A DNA stretch of 11,896 nucleotides from positions 1-11,896 of the forward strand of contig JBHGAV010000089.1 in NCBI GenBank assembly GCA_041946685.1, read 5' to 3'. Within the stretch, counting starts at the first letter, position 1. The number at the start of each line of letters is the position of its first letter. The notes beneath the pieces are model-generated. The model was not told where the DNA came from, ran no database searches, and saw nothing but the letters and a program-made list of their open reading frames with translations. Position numbers and translations under genes: made by a program. This document shows, in pieces, positions 1 through 8,286 of this stretch. This DNA is from JBHGAV01 sp041946685. Its GTDB lineage: Bacteria > Acidobacteriota > Terriglobia > Bryobacterales > Bryobacteraceae.

Positions 1-371
1 CGCGAGCGCAGGGCGTGAGGGTCCATGGCGGTGCCCGGCGTCACGATGCGGGTCAGTTCCCGCTTGACCAGCTTCCGGGAAACCCGGGGATCCTCCATCT
101 GGTCGCAGATGGCCACCCGGTAGCCCTTCTGGATCAGCCGTGCGATGTAGCCTTCGGCCGCGTGGTACGGCACCCCGCACATGGGGATGGCCGCGCCCTT
201 CTCCTTGTTCCTGGAGGTAAGGGTGATCTCGAGTTCGCGGGCCGCCGTCACCGCGTCCTCGTAGAACAGCTCATAGAAATCGCCCAGGCGGAACAGCAGC
301 AGCGCGTTCGGCGCCTGTTGCTTGATGGCGTTGTACTGCCGCATCAGCGGCGTGGAAGCTTCCTCCGGCAT
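1..371 (-). CDS. mutS: DNA mismatch repair protein MutS, N-terminal part (runs off left edge)
   Basis: MutS recognises base mismatches and small loops and starts methyl-independent or methyl-directed repair with MutL. Only the first 123 codons are in the window, and the gene continues beyond position 1. The visible part is MutS domain I: residues 30-36 read GDFYELF, which contains the Phe-x-Glu pair (F32, E34) that stacks on the mismatch in E. coli MutS (F36, E38). It is followed by IPMCGVPYHA, VAICDQMEDP and RIVTPGTAMD, all typical of the family. The ATG at 371 is the first start after an in-frame stop (TGA) five codons upstream. No strong ribosome binding site is visible. Upstream, on the same strand, lies glutamate dehydrogenase, with a 104-bp gap that contains an inverted repeat. 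Identification is secure; the rest of the protein cannot be judged. Confidence 0.95.
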   Translation of the reverse strand, partial: MPEEASTPLMRQYNAIKQQAPNALLLFRLGDFYELFYEDAVTAARELEITLTSRNKEKGAAIPMCGVPYHAAEGYIARLIQKGYRVAICDQMEDPRVSRKLVKRELTRIVTPGTAMDPHALRS

Positions 372-388
372 GCGGCTTGATGGTCACC

Positions 389-454
389 ACCGCGGCACGG
401 AGGCACAGAGAAAGTCGAACCGTGAATTCCTCTGGGCCACCGTGTCTCTGCGGT
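389..454. repeat. Intergenic imperfect inverted repeat between gdhA and mutS
   Basis: The left arm (389-410) contains GCACGGAGGCACAGAG. The reverse complement of the right arm (430-454) reads as a close copy with a 3-base insertion and a few substitutions (GACACGGTGGCCCAGAG). The spacer is about 19 bp. The arms resemble the 'CACGGAGGCACAGAG' intergenic palindromes that I recall being dispersed in several acidobacterial and other environmental genomes; I did not search for this. In RNA it would form a GC-rich hairpin between two minus-strand genes. It could therefore separate or attenuate read-through from gdhA into mutS. There is no U-tract, so a classic intrinsic terminator is unlikely. Confidence 0.55.
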
Positions 455-475
455 TACTCTCTCATCCCTCTCTTT

Positions 476-1744
<1,269 letters not shown>

Positions 1745-1911
1745 GCTGAAACCTCCCGACCCATTATGCCACCCGTGCCGCCGGCAGCATCGGGCGGGAC
1801 TCGGATCAACCGCTGTCCAGACCCATGAAGAGGAAGGCATTGGGTACCGGGGGGTAAGGCCGGCCCCGCCGCCCCGGGCCTCCCCTAATTTCCTCTGTCC
1901 CCTTTTCCGGG

Positions 1912-2748
1912 ATGCTACATTGGTTCGTGGCTGGCGAGAAGTTTCAGCTCCTGGTTGACCTGATGGCCCGGCTGCGCGCCCCGGACGGCTGTCCCTGGGA
2001 CCGCGAACAGACTTTCGACACCATCAAGCCGTACCTGCTCGAGGAAACCTACGAGGTTCTGGACGCCATCGACGCCCGCGATTGGAGCGGTCTGGCGGAC
2101 GAACTCGGCGACCTGCTGCTGCAAGCCGTCTTCTTTTCGCAGATGGCCGCCGAACAGGGCTCCTTTCGCATCGAGGACGCCCTGGACGCCATCAACCGGA
2201 AGTTGGTGCGCCGCCACCCGCACGTGTTCGGCGAGGAAACCGCCCGGACGGAAGGCGAGGTTCGCAAGCGCTGGAACGAGATCAAACGCCAGGAGAAGGA
2301 AGGCAAGGGCCAGGCGGAGCAGGGCCTGCTCGACTCCGTGCCGCGCTCCCTGCCCGCCCTGGTCGAGGCCCAGCAACTGACCTCCCGGGCCGCCCAGGTG
2401 GGTTTCGATTGGGCCGATGCCGCCCAGGTCCTCGAGAAACTGCGCGAGGAGACCGCCGAGTTCGAGCGGGCGCGCCGCGGCGCTTCCATCCAGGAACTGG
2501 AGGACGAGTTGGGCGACATGCTCTTCGTCCTGGTCAACCTGGCGCGCTTCGTCAAAGTCGATGCCGAGCAGGCGCTGCGCCGCACCAACCGCAAGTTCCG
2601 CGACCGCTTCGCGTTCATCGAGCGCAGGCTGGCCGAACAAGGCCGCACGCCGGCCGAATCGAACCTCGATGAGATGGACATGTTGTGGAATGAGGCCAAG
2701 AAGGAAAATGGAAAGCCAAACAGTGACCGAACGCCAGGTAACCATTGA
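1912..2748 (+). CDS. mazG: Nucleoside triphosphate pyrophosphohydrolase MazG
   Basis: MazG hydrolyses (d)NTPs to NMP and pyrophosphate, clearing non-canonical nucleotides, and can lower ppGpp levels under stress in some bacteria. The 278-aa protein contains two tandem all-alpha MazG domains, as in E. coli MazG. The first has LRAPDGCPWDREQ (21-33), the metal-binding EExxE at E44-E45-E48 and ExxD at E64-D67, then RRHPHVFG (100-107). The second has EExxE at E179-E180-E183 and the ExxD motif at E199-D202. The WN(E) motif near residue 121 (RWNEIKR) is also typical. The start is uncertain: ATG 1912 has no clear ribosome binding site, and GTG 1927 is an in-frame alternative close to the usual family start. 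It is the first gene of a plus-strand operon and overlaps the next gene by 41 bp. Confidence 0.95.
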   Translation: MLHWFVAGEKFQLLVDLMARLRAPDGCPWDREQTFDTIKPYLLEETYEVLDAIDARDWSGLADELGDLLLQAVFFSQMAAEQGSFRIEDALDAINRKLVRRHPHVFGEETARTEGEVRKRWNEIKRQEKEGKGQAEQGLLDSVPRSLPALVEAQQLTSRAAQVGFDWADAAQVLEKLREETAEFERARRGASIQELEDELGDMLFVLVNLARFVKVDAEQALRRTNRKFRDRFAFIERRLAEQGRTPAESNLDEMDMLWNEAKKENGKPNSDRTPGNH

Positions 2749-3469
2749 GGTCCGGGCCCTGACCCGGACCGAGGAGTTCCACCAGGCGGTCGACTTGCAG
2801 AGAATCATTTGGAAATTCGATGACGTGGACCTGCTGCCCGTGCGCTTGTTCGTGGTCGCCACCAGGGTCGGCGGCCAGGCGCTGGGCGCCTACGACGGCG
2901 AGCGCATGGTCGGATATTGCCTCGCCATTCCGGGGTTGAAGTCGAACGGCGAGGGCTACCTGCACAGCCACATGCTGGGAGTGTTGGAGGACTATCGCAA
3001 CCTGGGCGTCGGCCGCATGCTGAAACTGGCCCAGCGCGAGGACGCCCTGGAGCGCGGCATCCGGCTGGTCGAGTGGACCTTCGACCCGCTGGAGCTCAAG
3101 AACGCCTACTTCAACCTGGAGCGCCTGGGCGCCATCGTGAGGCGCTATGTGCGCAACCAGTACGGCACCACCACCAGCCCGCTGCACGGCGGGCTGCCCA
3201 CCGACCGCTGCGTGGCCGAGTGGTGGCTCGGATCGGACCGGGTGCGCGCGGTCCTGGCCGGCCGGCCGGACCGGCCCGCCGTGGAAGTGCGCGTCGAGGT
3301 TCCCAACGACATCGCCCGGATCCGTGCCCGGGAGCCCAAGCAAGCCCGCATTATCCAGAACGCCATCGGTGAGCAGTTCGAACAGCACTTCGACCGTGGC
3401 CTGGCTATCGTCGGGTTCGAGAAGGGCCCCACAGCGGGCGCCTACCTGCTGGGAGAACCGCGTCTATGA
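2708..3469 (+). CDS. GNAT-family N-acyltransferase (COG3375-like)
   Basis: Predicted acyl-CoA-dependent N-acyltransferase of 253 aa. The GNAT core is visible: the strand HSHMLGVLEDYRNLGVGRML (87-106) includes the acyl-CoA pyrophosphate loop R97-x-x-G100-x-G102. The following helix leads to VEWTFDPLELKNAYFN, a signature I associate with the COG3375 group. A C-terminal extension of about 100 residues after the GNAT core is also typical of that group. The ATG at 2708 follows AAGGA with a short spacer and lies inside the end of mazG (41-bp overlap). An in-frame GTG at 2723 is an alternative. The next gene, an NSAR/OSBS-type racemase, starts 4 bp before this stop, so translational coupling is likely. 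The pairing suggests that it N-succinylates D-amino acids from succinyl-CoA for the racemase. That substrate is inferred from context, not from residues. Confidence 0.85.
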   Translation: MESQTVTERQVTIEVRALTRTEEFHQAVDLQRIIWKFDDVDLLPVRLFVVATRVGGQALGAYDGERMVGYCLAIPGLKSNGEGYLHSHMLGVLEDYRNLGVGRMLKLAQREDALERGIRLVEWTFDPLELKNAYFNLERLGAIVRRYVRNQYGTTTSPLHGGLPTDRCVAEWWLGSDRVRAVLAGRPDRPAVEVRVEVPNDIARIRAREPKQARIIQNAIGEQFEQHFDRGLAIVGFEKGPTAGAYLLGEPRL

Positions 3470-4587
3470 GGATCGATCGGATCACCCTCCGGCAGATCCG
3501 CATGCCGCTGGTCCATTTCTTCGAGACCAGCTTCGGCCGCACCACCCAACGCGACATGGTGCTGGTGGAGGTCCAGGGCGAAGGAATGTCGGGCTGGGGC
3601 GAGGTGACCGCCGGCGAGCGTCCCTTCTACAACGAGGAGTGGACCGAATCGGCCTGGCTGATCCTGCGGGACTTCGCGGCCCCGCGCGTGCTCGGCCGGG
3701 ACCTGGCCTCCGCCGAAGACGTCGCCCCCCTCACCGCCCACATCCGCGGCCATCAGATGGCTCGCGGCGGCCTCGAAGCCGCGATCTGGGATCTGCAGGC
3801 CCGCCTGCACGGCAACCCGCTGTGGAAGGAAATCGGCGGCGGCGCGCGGCGTGAGATCCCCTGCGGCGTCTCCATCGGAATCCAGAACTCGGTTGAGCAG
3901 CTCCTCGACAAGATCCAGACCGAGCTGGACGCCGGCTACCAGCGCATCAAGATGAAGATCAAGCCGGGTTGGGACGTGGATGTCGTCCGCCGGGTCCGCG
4001 AGCGGTTCCCCCGCATCAAGCTGATGGCGGACGCCAACTCGGCCTACACCCTGGCCGATAGCGACCGGCTGAAGGCCCTGGACGAGTTCTACCTGATGAT
4101 GATCGAGCAGCCGCTGGCGCACGACGAGATCGTCGATCACGCCGCCCTGCAGGCCAAACTCGACACCCCCATCTGCCTGGACGAGTGCATTCGCTCGGCC
4201 CACCATGCCGAACAGGCCATACGCATGGGCGCCTGCCGCATCATCAACATCAAGCTCGGCCGGGTGGGCGGCTTTTCCGAAGCCCGGAAGGTGCACGACG
4301 CCGCCCAGGCGGCCGGGATTCCGGTCTGGTGCGGCGGCATGCTCGAAGCCGGTATCGGGCGGGCCCACAACATCGCACTCTCTACCCTGCCCAACTTCGT
4401 GCTGCCCGGCGACGTCTCGGCCAGCCGGCGCTACTGGGCTCGCGACGTCATCTGCCCGCCGGTGGAAGTCACGCCGCAGGGCGCCATTCAAATCCGTGAC
4501 CAGGCCGGATTCGGCTACGAATTGGACCGCGAGTTCCTGCAACAGGTCACAGTCCGGGAGGAGACGCTCGGCCCGCGGCCCGCATGA
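3466..4587 (+). CDS. N-succinylamino acid racemase / o-succinylbenzoate synthase (enolase superfamily)
   Basis: Enolase-superfamily enzyme of the muconate-lactonising subgroup, 373 aa. The substrate-capping N-terminal domain (about 1-120) precedes the (beta/alpha)7-beta barrel. Catalytic and metal residues are all present: KMK at 162-164 (general base), D189 in MADANSAY, E214 in MIEQPL, D239 in CLDE, and the second base K263 in INIKLGRVGG. The spacing of D189, E214, D239 and K263 equals that of the Amycolatopsis NSAR as I recall it. NSAR and OSBS (MenC, menaquinone synthesis) activities share the same fold and residues, and many members do both. With a coupled GNAT gene immediately upstream and no men genes in view, amino-acid racemisation is the better guess, though a MenC role is not excluded. 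It overlaps both neighbours by 4 bp. Confidence 0.88.
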   Translation: MRIDRITLRQIRMPLVHFFETSFGRTTQRDMVLVEVQGEGMSGWGEVTAGERPFYNEEWTESAWLILRDFAAPRVLGRDLASAEDVAPLTAHIRGHQMARGGLEAAIWDLQARLHGNPLWKEIGGGARREIPCGVSIGIQNSVEQLLDKIQTELDAGYQRIKMKIKPGWDVDVVRRVRERFPRIKLMADANSAYTLADSDRLKALDEFYLMMIEQPLAHDEIVDHAALQAKLDTPICLDECIRSAHHAEQAIRMGACRIINIKLGRVGGFSEARKVHDAAQAAGIPVWCGGMLEAGIGRAHNIALSTLPNFVLPGDVSASRRYWARDVICPPVEVTPQGAIQIRDQAGFGYELDREFLQQVTVREETLGPRPA

Positions 4588-5876
4588 CTTTCAGCCGGCT
4601 TCTCAGGCAGAATCGCAACTACCGCTACACCTGGAGCGGACAGGTAGTGAGCGAGGTAGGCGATCACTTCAATAACATCGCCGTGTTCAGCCTGGCCCTG
4701 GCCCACACCAAGTCGGGCCTGGTGGTCAGCGGGATCATGCTTTCGCGCGCCATTCCGGCGGTGCTGGCCGGGCCCCTGGCCGGCATTTTGCTCGACCGGC
4801 TGGACCGCAAGCGGGTCATGATCGCCAGCGACCTGGTGCGCGCGGTGGTGGCGGCCGGTTTCATCCTGGCCGTTCGCTACCCGGAGCCCTGGCTGCTGTA
4901 CGTGCTCAGCGGCCTGCTGATGTTCGCCTCGCCCTTCTTCACCAGCGGACGGTCCTCCATCCTGCCCGCCGTTGCCAGCAAAGAGGAACTGCACACCGCC
5001 AACTCGCTCACCCAGACCACCGGCTGGACCACCCTGACCATCGGGACCTTTCTGGGCGGCGCCAGCGTCACCCAGTTCGGCTACGAGTGGGCCTTCTTCA
5101 TCAACACGGCTTCCTTCCTCGTGTCGGCCTGCTGCATCTCGCGGCTGCGCCCGCCTAGGGACGGCTTCCGGGCGCCCAGCCGGGCGCTGACCGAAGCCGG
5201 CGTGGTGCGCCCCTGGCACGAGTACACCGAGGGCCTGCGCTACATGCGGGCCACGCCTCTCATCCTCGGCATCGCCCTGGTCAACGCGGGCTGGGCCAGC
5301 GGCGGCGGCGCCGCCCAGATCCTGTTCAGCCTGTTCGGCGAACTGGTCTTCGACCGCGGACCGGCAGGCATCGGCATCATCTGGGGTTTCGCCGGCATCG
5401 GCCTGCTCATCGGCGGCCTGATCGGCAACAAGGCGGGCCCCCGGCTCAGTTTCAACGGCTACAAGCGCACCATCGGCGTCGCCTACGTGATTCACGGCGG
5501 CGCGTACATTCTGTTCAGCCAGGCGCGGGACTTTCACACCGCCTTGTTCTACATCGCGCTCTCGCGGGCCGCCGTGGCGGTGAGTTCCGTATTGAATATG
5601 TCGCAGTTGTTGCGGCGCGTTCCCGACGAACTCCGCGGACGGGTCTTCGCCACCCTGGAGTCGATTACCTGGTCGGTGATGATGTTGTCGATGATGGGCG
5701 CGGGGATCGCCTCCGTCCAGTACAACCCTCGGATCATCGGTGCCTGGTCGGGGCTGCTGAGCTCCAGCACGGCCCTGTTCTGGGGATGGGCGCACTTCAG
5801 CGGCCGGCTTCCGGAGCCGCCCCCGGAAGGAGTGGAGCCGAAGGAAATCGAGGTACACGGCGAACCGGCCGTCTAG
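4584..5876 (+). CDS. MFS transporter (EntS/MFS_3-like)
   Basis: Inner-membrane major facilitator superfamily protein, 430 aa, with about 12 hydrophobic segments by eye. The loop between TM2 and TM3 has a clear MFS motif A, GILLDRLDRKRVMI (67-80). The C-terminal half carries RRVPDELRGRVFA (344-356), a loop signature common in the MFS_3/EntS-type exporters. A charged cytoplasmic tail rich in Pro and Glu follows the last helix (after about 405). It starts within ATGA at the end of the racemase gene, so it is the last gene of the mazG–GNAT–NSAR operon. The substrate cannot be read from sequence. Context suggests an amino acid, an acylated amino acid or a related metabolite. No clear terminator hairpin follows the stop. 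Confidence 0.88.
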   Translation: MTFSRLLRQNRNYRYTWSGQVVSEVGDHFNNIAVFSLALAHTKSGLVVSGIMLSRAIPAVLAGPLAGILLDRLDRKRVMIASDLVRAVVAAGFILAVRYPEPWLLYVLSGLLMFASPFFTSGRSSILPAVASKEELHTANSLTQTTGWTTLTIGTFLGGASVTQFGYEWAFFINTASFLVSACCISRLRPPRDGFRAPSRALTEAGVVRPWHEYTEGLRYMRATPLILGIALVNAGWASGGGAAQILFSLFGELVFDRGPAGIGIIWGFAGIGLLIGGLIGNKAGPRLSFNGYKRTIGVAYVIHGGAYILFSQARDFHTALFYIALSRAAVAVSSVLNMSQLLRRVPDELRGRVFATLESITWSVMMLSMMGAGIASVQYNPRIIGAWSGLLSSSTALFWGWAHFSGRLPEPPPEGVEPKEIEVHGEPAV

Positions 5877-5949
5877 TATTTGGTAGCTGCATTGAAAGAC
5901 GATCTAGGGCATGGGGCATGAACAAACGCCGGACAGACCGCGCTGGAAC

Positions 5950-6440
5950 TGAAACGGATCACGTGACGCACTCGCTCGATGGTCACTCTCATCTGCTTGC
6001 CCAGACGCTTCAGTTTTCCCCGGCTCCCCCCAATTTCTACCCGCACACGTTCCGCCTGTTCACCGCTTTGTGCGTCAACGAGACAAGTCACCGCTATGCC
6101 GTCTTCTTTCCTTTCCTACCCTTGCGGCCCTTTCTGACGCGCCGCCAGCGCGATCACCAATACGCTCCGGTTCACACTTCGCATCCGGTCCCGGGCCGAT
6201 TTTCAGGCCGCCGCGCTTGCTCACCGCGACCCTCTTCATCGTCTGCGTCAGCACGCAGGCGCCATCGCCCAGCAGACCACTGTCGGCCGGATAGTGAACA
6301 TTCGTTTCCACCACGGTGGTGTCTACCCGCAGCTTGCGGCTTCGCGTGATGCCCTTCGCGCCAAGCCGACGATGCGCTCATGTGATTGCGCGTTCACCTG
6401 CGGGCCGATCACTTGACCGAGACGCACCAGGGAAACCACC
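5950..6440 (-). pseudogene. DDE transposase remnant (ISNCY-like), multiply frameshifted
   Basis: Minus-strand pieces of one transposase occur in order but in different frames. The upstream piece reads SLVRLGQVIGPQVNAQSHER (about 6340-6430). The second, after a frameshift near 6365, reads LRVDTTVVETNVHYP then DSGLLGDGACVLTQTMKRV, which contains the first catalytic Asp region of a DDE transposase. The last (about 5950-6091) reads LVDAQSGEQAERVRVEIGG then KLKRLGKQM, resembling the helical insertion seen in these enzymes. The N-terminus and the C-terminal catalytic part (second D and E) are missing, so it cannot be active. The family assignment to ISNCY-like elements is from memory and uncertain. 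I found no terminal inverted repeats. It occupies the stretch between the MFS gene and the DUF262 gene, which hold the two flanking stops. Confidence 0.7.
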
Positions 6441-6446
6441 GGCCGG

Positions 6447-7517
6447 CTACAGGTCATCAGTGGAGAGCTTCTTCCCGAACACCTCCCGCAAGAGGACGCT
6501 GAGCCGGAATTTGATCGCGTAGCCATCGTTGGGCGACTGCGCGTAGCGATCGAACTCAATCAGGTCATAATTAGCCTTGGTGATGTTCTTCTCGGCCTTC
6601 TCCCGGTTGGCCGCGCGCACGTGCTCGAAATCTGCCAGGCTCTTCCTCGTGATCTTGCCTGTCCATCCCTGCTGTTCCGCGATACGGAACAGGTGATAGT
6701 ACACGGTCACCATGCCCACCTGACGAAGCAAGGAGTCCCGTTGCGTGAAGACCTTCGCCATGCGGGCGACGTTTTCCGTTGCCTGCTTGAGGAAGGAAGG
6801 CATCATCGTCCGCGACTTGCCGGCGTGATCCTCGACGAACTTGTCAAGATACACCTTCTTGGTGTCCACCACCTTCTTTTCCTTTTCCGCGAGCAGGAAC
6901 TTGGTGGCCACGTCGAAATGCCGATAGCGCTTGTTCGGGAACGGCAGCTTCGCCCTGAAGAACGGCTCTGCCGCCAGCTTGCGGATCGCCGCAGGCAACG
7001 GGCCGCCGTAGGCGTTCCGCTTCTCCGGCGCGGTCAGCGGCGCGGACTCGTTCAGCCGCGAGAACATCTCCTCGATCATCTCCAGGTCGTCGGTTTCGAT
7101 GCACACGGCGTTGAGTTGGAAACCGTCGAACTGGGCTTTGAGGTCGGGGTACTTTTGGCCTAGTTCCGAGTAGGTCATGTCCCCGGCCTTTGTCTTGGGA
7201 TCCTTGAAATACTCGAAGTCTGGAGGCAGCGCGATCTTGCCGTCGATGAAGGCCCACAGCGTCTCCAGCCTCTGCTTCCCGTCGATGATCGCGTAGTCGT
7301 ACGACTTCCCATCCCTCTTGAGCGGCTCGTTGAACTTGTGCAGGTAGAGCTTCGGAATATCAAAGTCGTTCAGGACGGTGTCTATCAGGAGCTGCCGCTT
7401 GTCAAGTGTCCAGATGTCGCTCATCCTCTGATAGTCGGGATCGAGCTGAATCCGATCCCGCATCCGATAGATGTTCCACACCGTGCTGCCACGCAGCTCC
7501 GTGAGTTCAAATTTCAT
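6447..7517 (-). CDS. DUF262 domain protein (GmrSD/ParB-like fold), candidate defence effector
   Basis: Protein of 356 aa with an N-terminal DUF262 domain. Visible motifs are DPDYQR (26-31) followed by W36, the nucleotide-binding/hydrolysis-type IDGKQRLETL (79-88 region), and RLNESAPLTAPEKRNAY (154-170), all characteristic of DUF262. In GmrSD, BrxU and SspE-type proteins this domain couples NTP hydrolysis to a nuclease domain (often DUF1524/HNH). Here the C-terminal half (about 190-356) is alpha-helical and charged, and I see no HxxP/HNH motif, so the nuclease may be absent, different or supplied by a partner. ATG 7517 lies inside the end of the FRG gene (11-bp overlap), which implies coupled translation. 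It is the last gene of the leftward R-M cluster. The specific target is unknown. Confidence 0.85.
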   Translation of the reverse strand: MKFELTELRGSTVWNIYRMRDRIQLDPDYQRMSDIWTLDKRQLLIDTVLNDFDIPKLYLHKFNEPLKRDGKSYDYAIIDGKQRLETLWAFIDGKIALPPDFEYFKDPKTKAGDMTYSELGQKYPDLKAQFDGFQLNAVCIETDDLEMIEEMFSRLNESAPLTAPEKRNAYGGPLPAAIRKLAAEPFFRAKLPFPNKRYRHFDVATKFLLAEKEKKVVDTKKVYLDKFVEDHAGKSRTMMPSFLKQATENVARMAKVFTQRDSLLRQVGMVTVYYHLFRIAEQQGWTGKITRKSLADFEHVRAANREKAEKNITKANYDLIEFDRYAQSPNDGYAIKFRLSVLLREVFGKKLSTDDL

Positions 7518-8286
7518 CCAACAGCTCCCTACTCAAATCTGCCACTCGGTCCAGTTCGGGGAACAAGGTCAAGGCGGAATATCCCAGATAACCGAGCTCC
7601 CGCAAGATCGTCCTTTTCGCCTTGCCCGGAATGATCCACCGCCACACATGCCTGCCGTCCCCCATTTCGTCAATCGGCGTGTGCAAACGATGGTTGATCG
7701 TGAACGTTCCAAGCTGGGCCGCCATGCGCGGCGTGTTCCGTGGCCCGACAATCGCCACCGGAAACAATTCCGACGGGTTTTCCTGGACATGGCTTGGAAG
7801 GTAGCTGTCAAGAACCTTGTCGCGTCCGAAGGCCGGAATCTCGGCCTCAAACGCAAACCTAAGATTCGCCGTCTTATTCAGCGCCACCGGATCCAGGCAC
7901 CACACCGCCCCGGCCGCGTTCAGGTGTGGTTTCTCGTAGACGGCGAAGTAAAGCGCCGCCAGCGGGCTTTCTGTCCAGTCCAGTAGGCGCGTCGCCGCCC
8001 GGTGATGCTGCATCAGGAACATCCATTCCCATTCATCGCGCGGCGGCGTCTCGATGTGGGGCATCGCGTTCTGCATGAAGCGCTTGATCAGGGCGTTCTC
8101 GGCCGACAGGTGTTTTGGCACGCGCGCTAGGCCCGGAACGAGCCGCCAGTTCCTGCGAGCGTGCCCTCGATACCAGATAAGGTGCTTTGGCTTGACCTGC
8201 TGCCTCAGTGCGCTCAGCATGTCCGCGACGGATTCAATCACGCGGTCCTTATGACGCAGGGTGGGTTTTGCACGACGAGCGCTCAT
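7507..8286 (-). CDS. FRG-domain protein
   Basis: Protein of 259 aa dominated by an FRG domain (named for its F/Y-R-G motif). The N-terminal signature is IWYRGHARRNWRLVPGLAR (37-55). The central one reads QHHRAATRLLDWTESPLAAL (93-112), matching the family's QHxGxxTRLLDWT pattern. A later GTFTIN (193-198) matches the conserved QxGxFxxx strand. The biochemical function of FRG domains is not established. They recur in abortive-infection and other phage-defence neighbourhoods, and the conserved R/H/D residues look enzymatic. ATG 8286 overlaps the stop of the restriction endonuclease gene by 4 bp (ATGA), and its own 3' end overlaps the DUF262 gene by 11 bp. It therefore sits in the middle of a coupled operon. 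A role in defence is inferred from context. Confidence 0.85.
   Translation of the reverse strand: MSARRAKPTLRHKDRVIESVADMLSALRQQVKPKHLIWYRGHARRNWRLVPGLARVPKHLSAENALIKRFMQNAMPHIETPPRDEWEWMFLMQHHRAATRLLDWTESPLAALYFAVYEKPHLNAAGAVWCLDPVALNKTANLRFAFEAEIPAFGRDKVLDSYLPSHVQENPSELFPVAIVGPRNTPRMAAQLGTFTINHRLHTPIDEMGDGRHVWRWIIPGKAKRTILRELGYLGYSALTLFPELDRVADLSRELLDEI

Noticed and set aside
1745..1840. N-terminal extension of glutamate dehydrogenase from ATG 1840
   Set aside because: The extra 32 residues are unlike the family, and a GGGAGG ribosome binding site supports ATG 1744.
4515..5858. Long minus-strand open frame of 447 codons opposite the MFS gene
   Set aside because: The composition is Gln/His/Arg/Gly-rich with no hydrophobic or domain pattern, while the plus strand has a clear MFS protein; it is a shadow.
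5786..6349. Plus-strand frame of 187 codons across the MFS end and transposase remnant
   Set aside because: It starts inside the MFS gene in another frame and runs antisense to transposase-like sequence; the protein is low-complexity Pro/Ser/Arg-rich.
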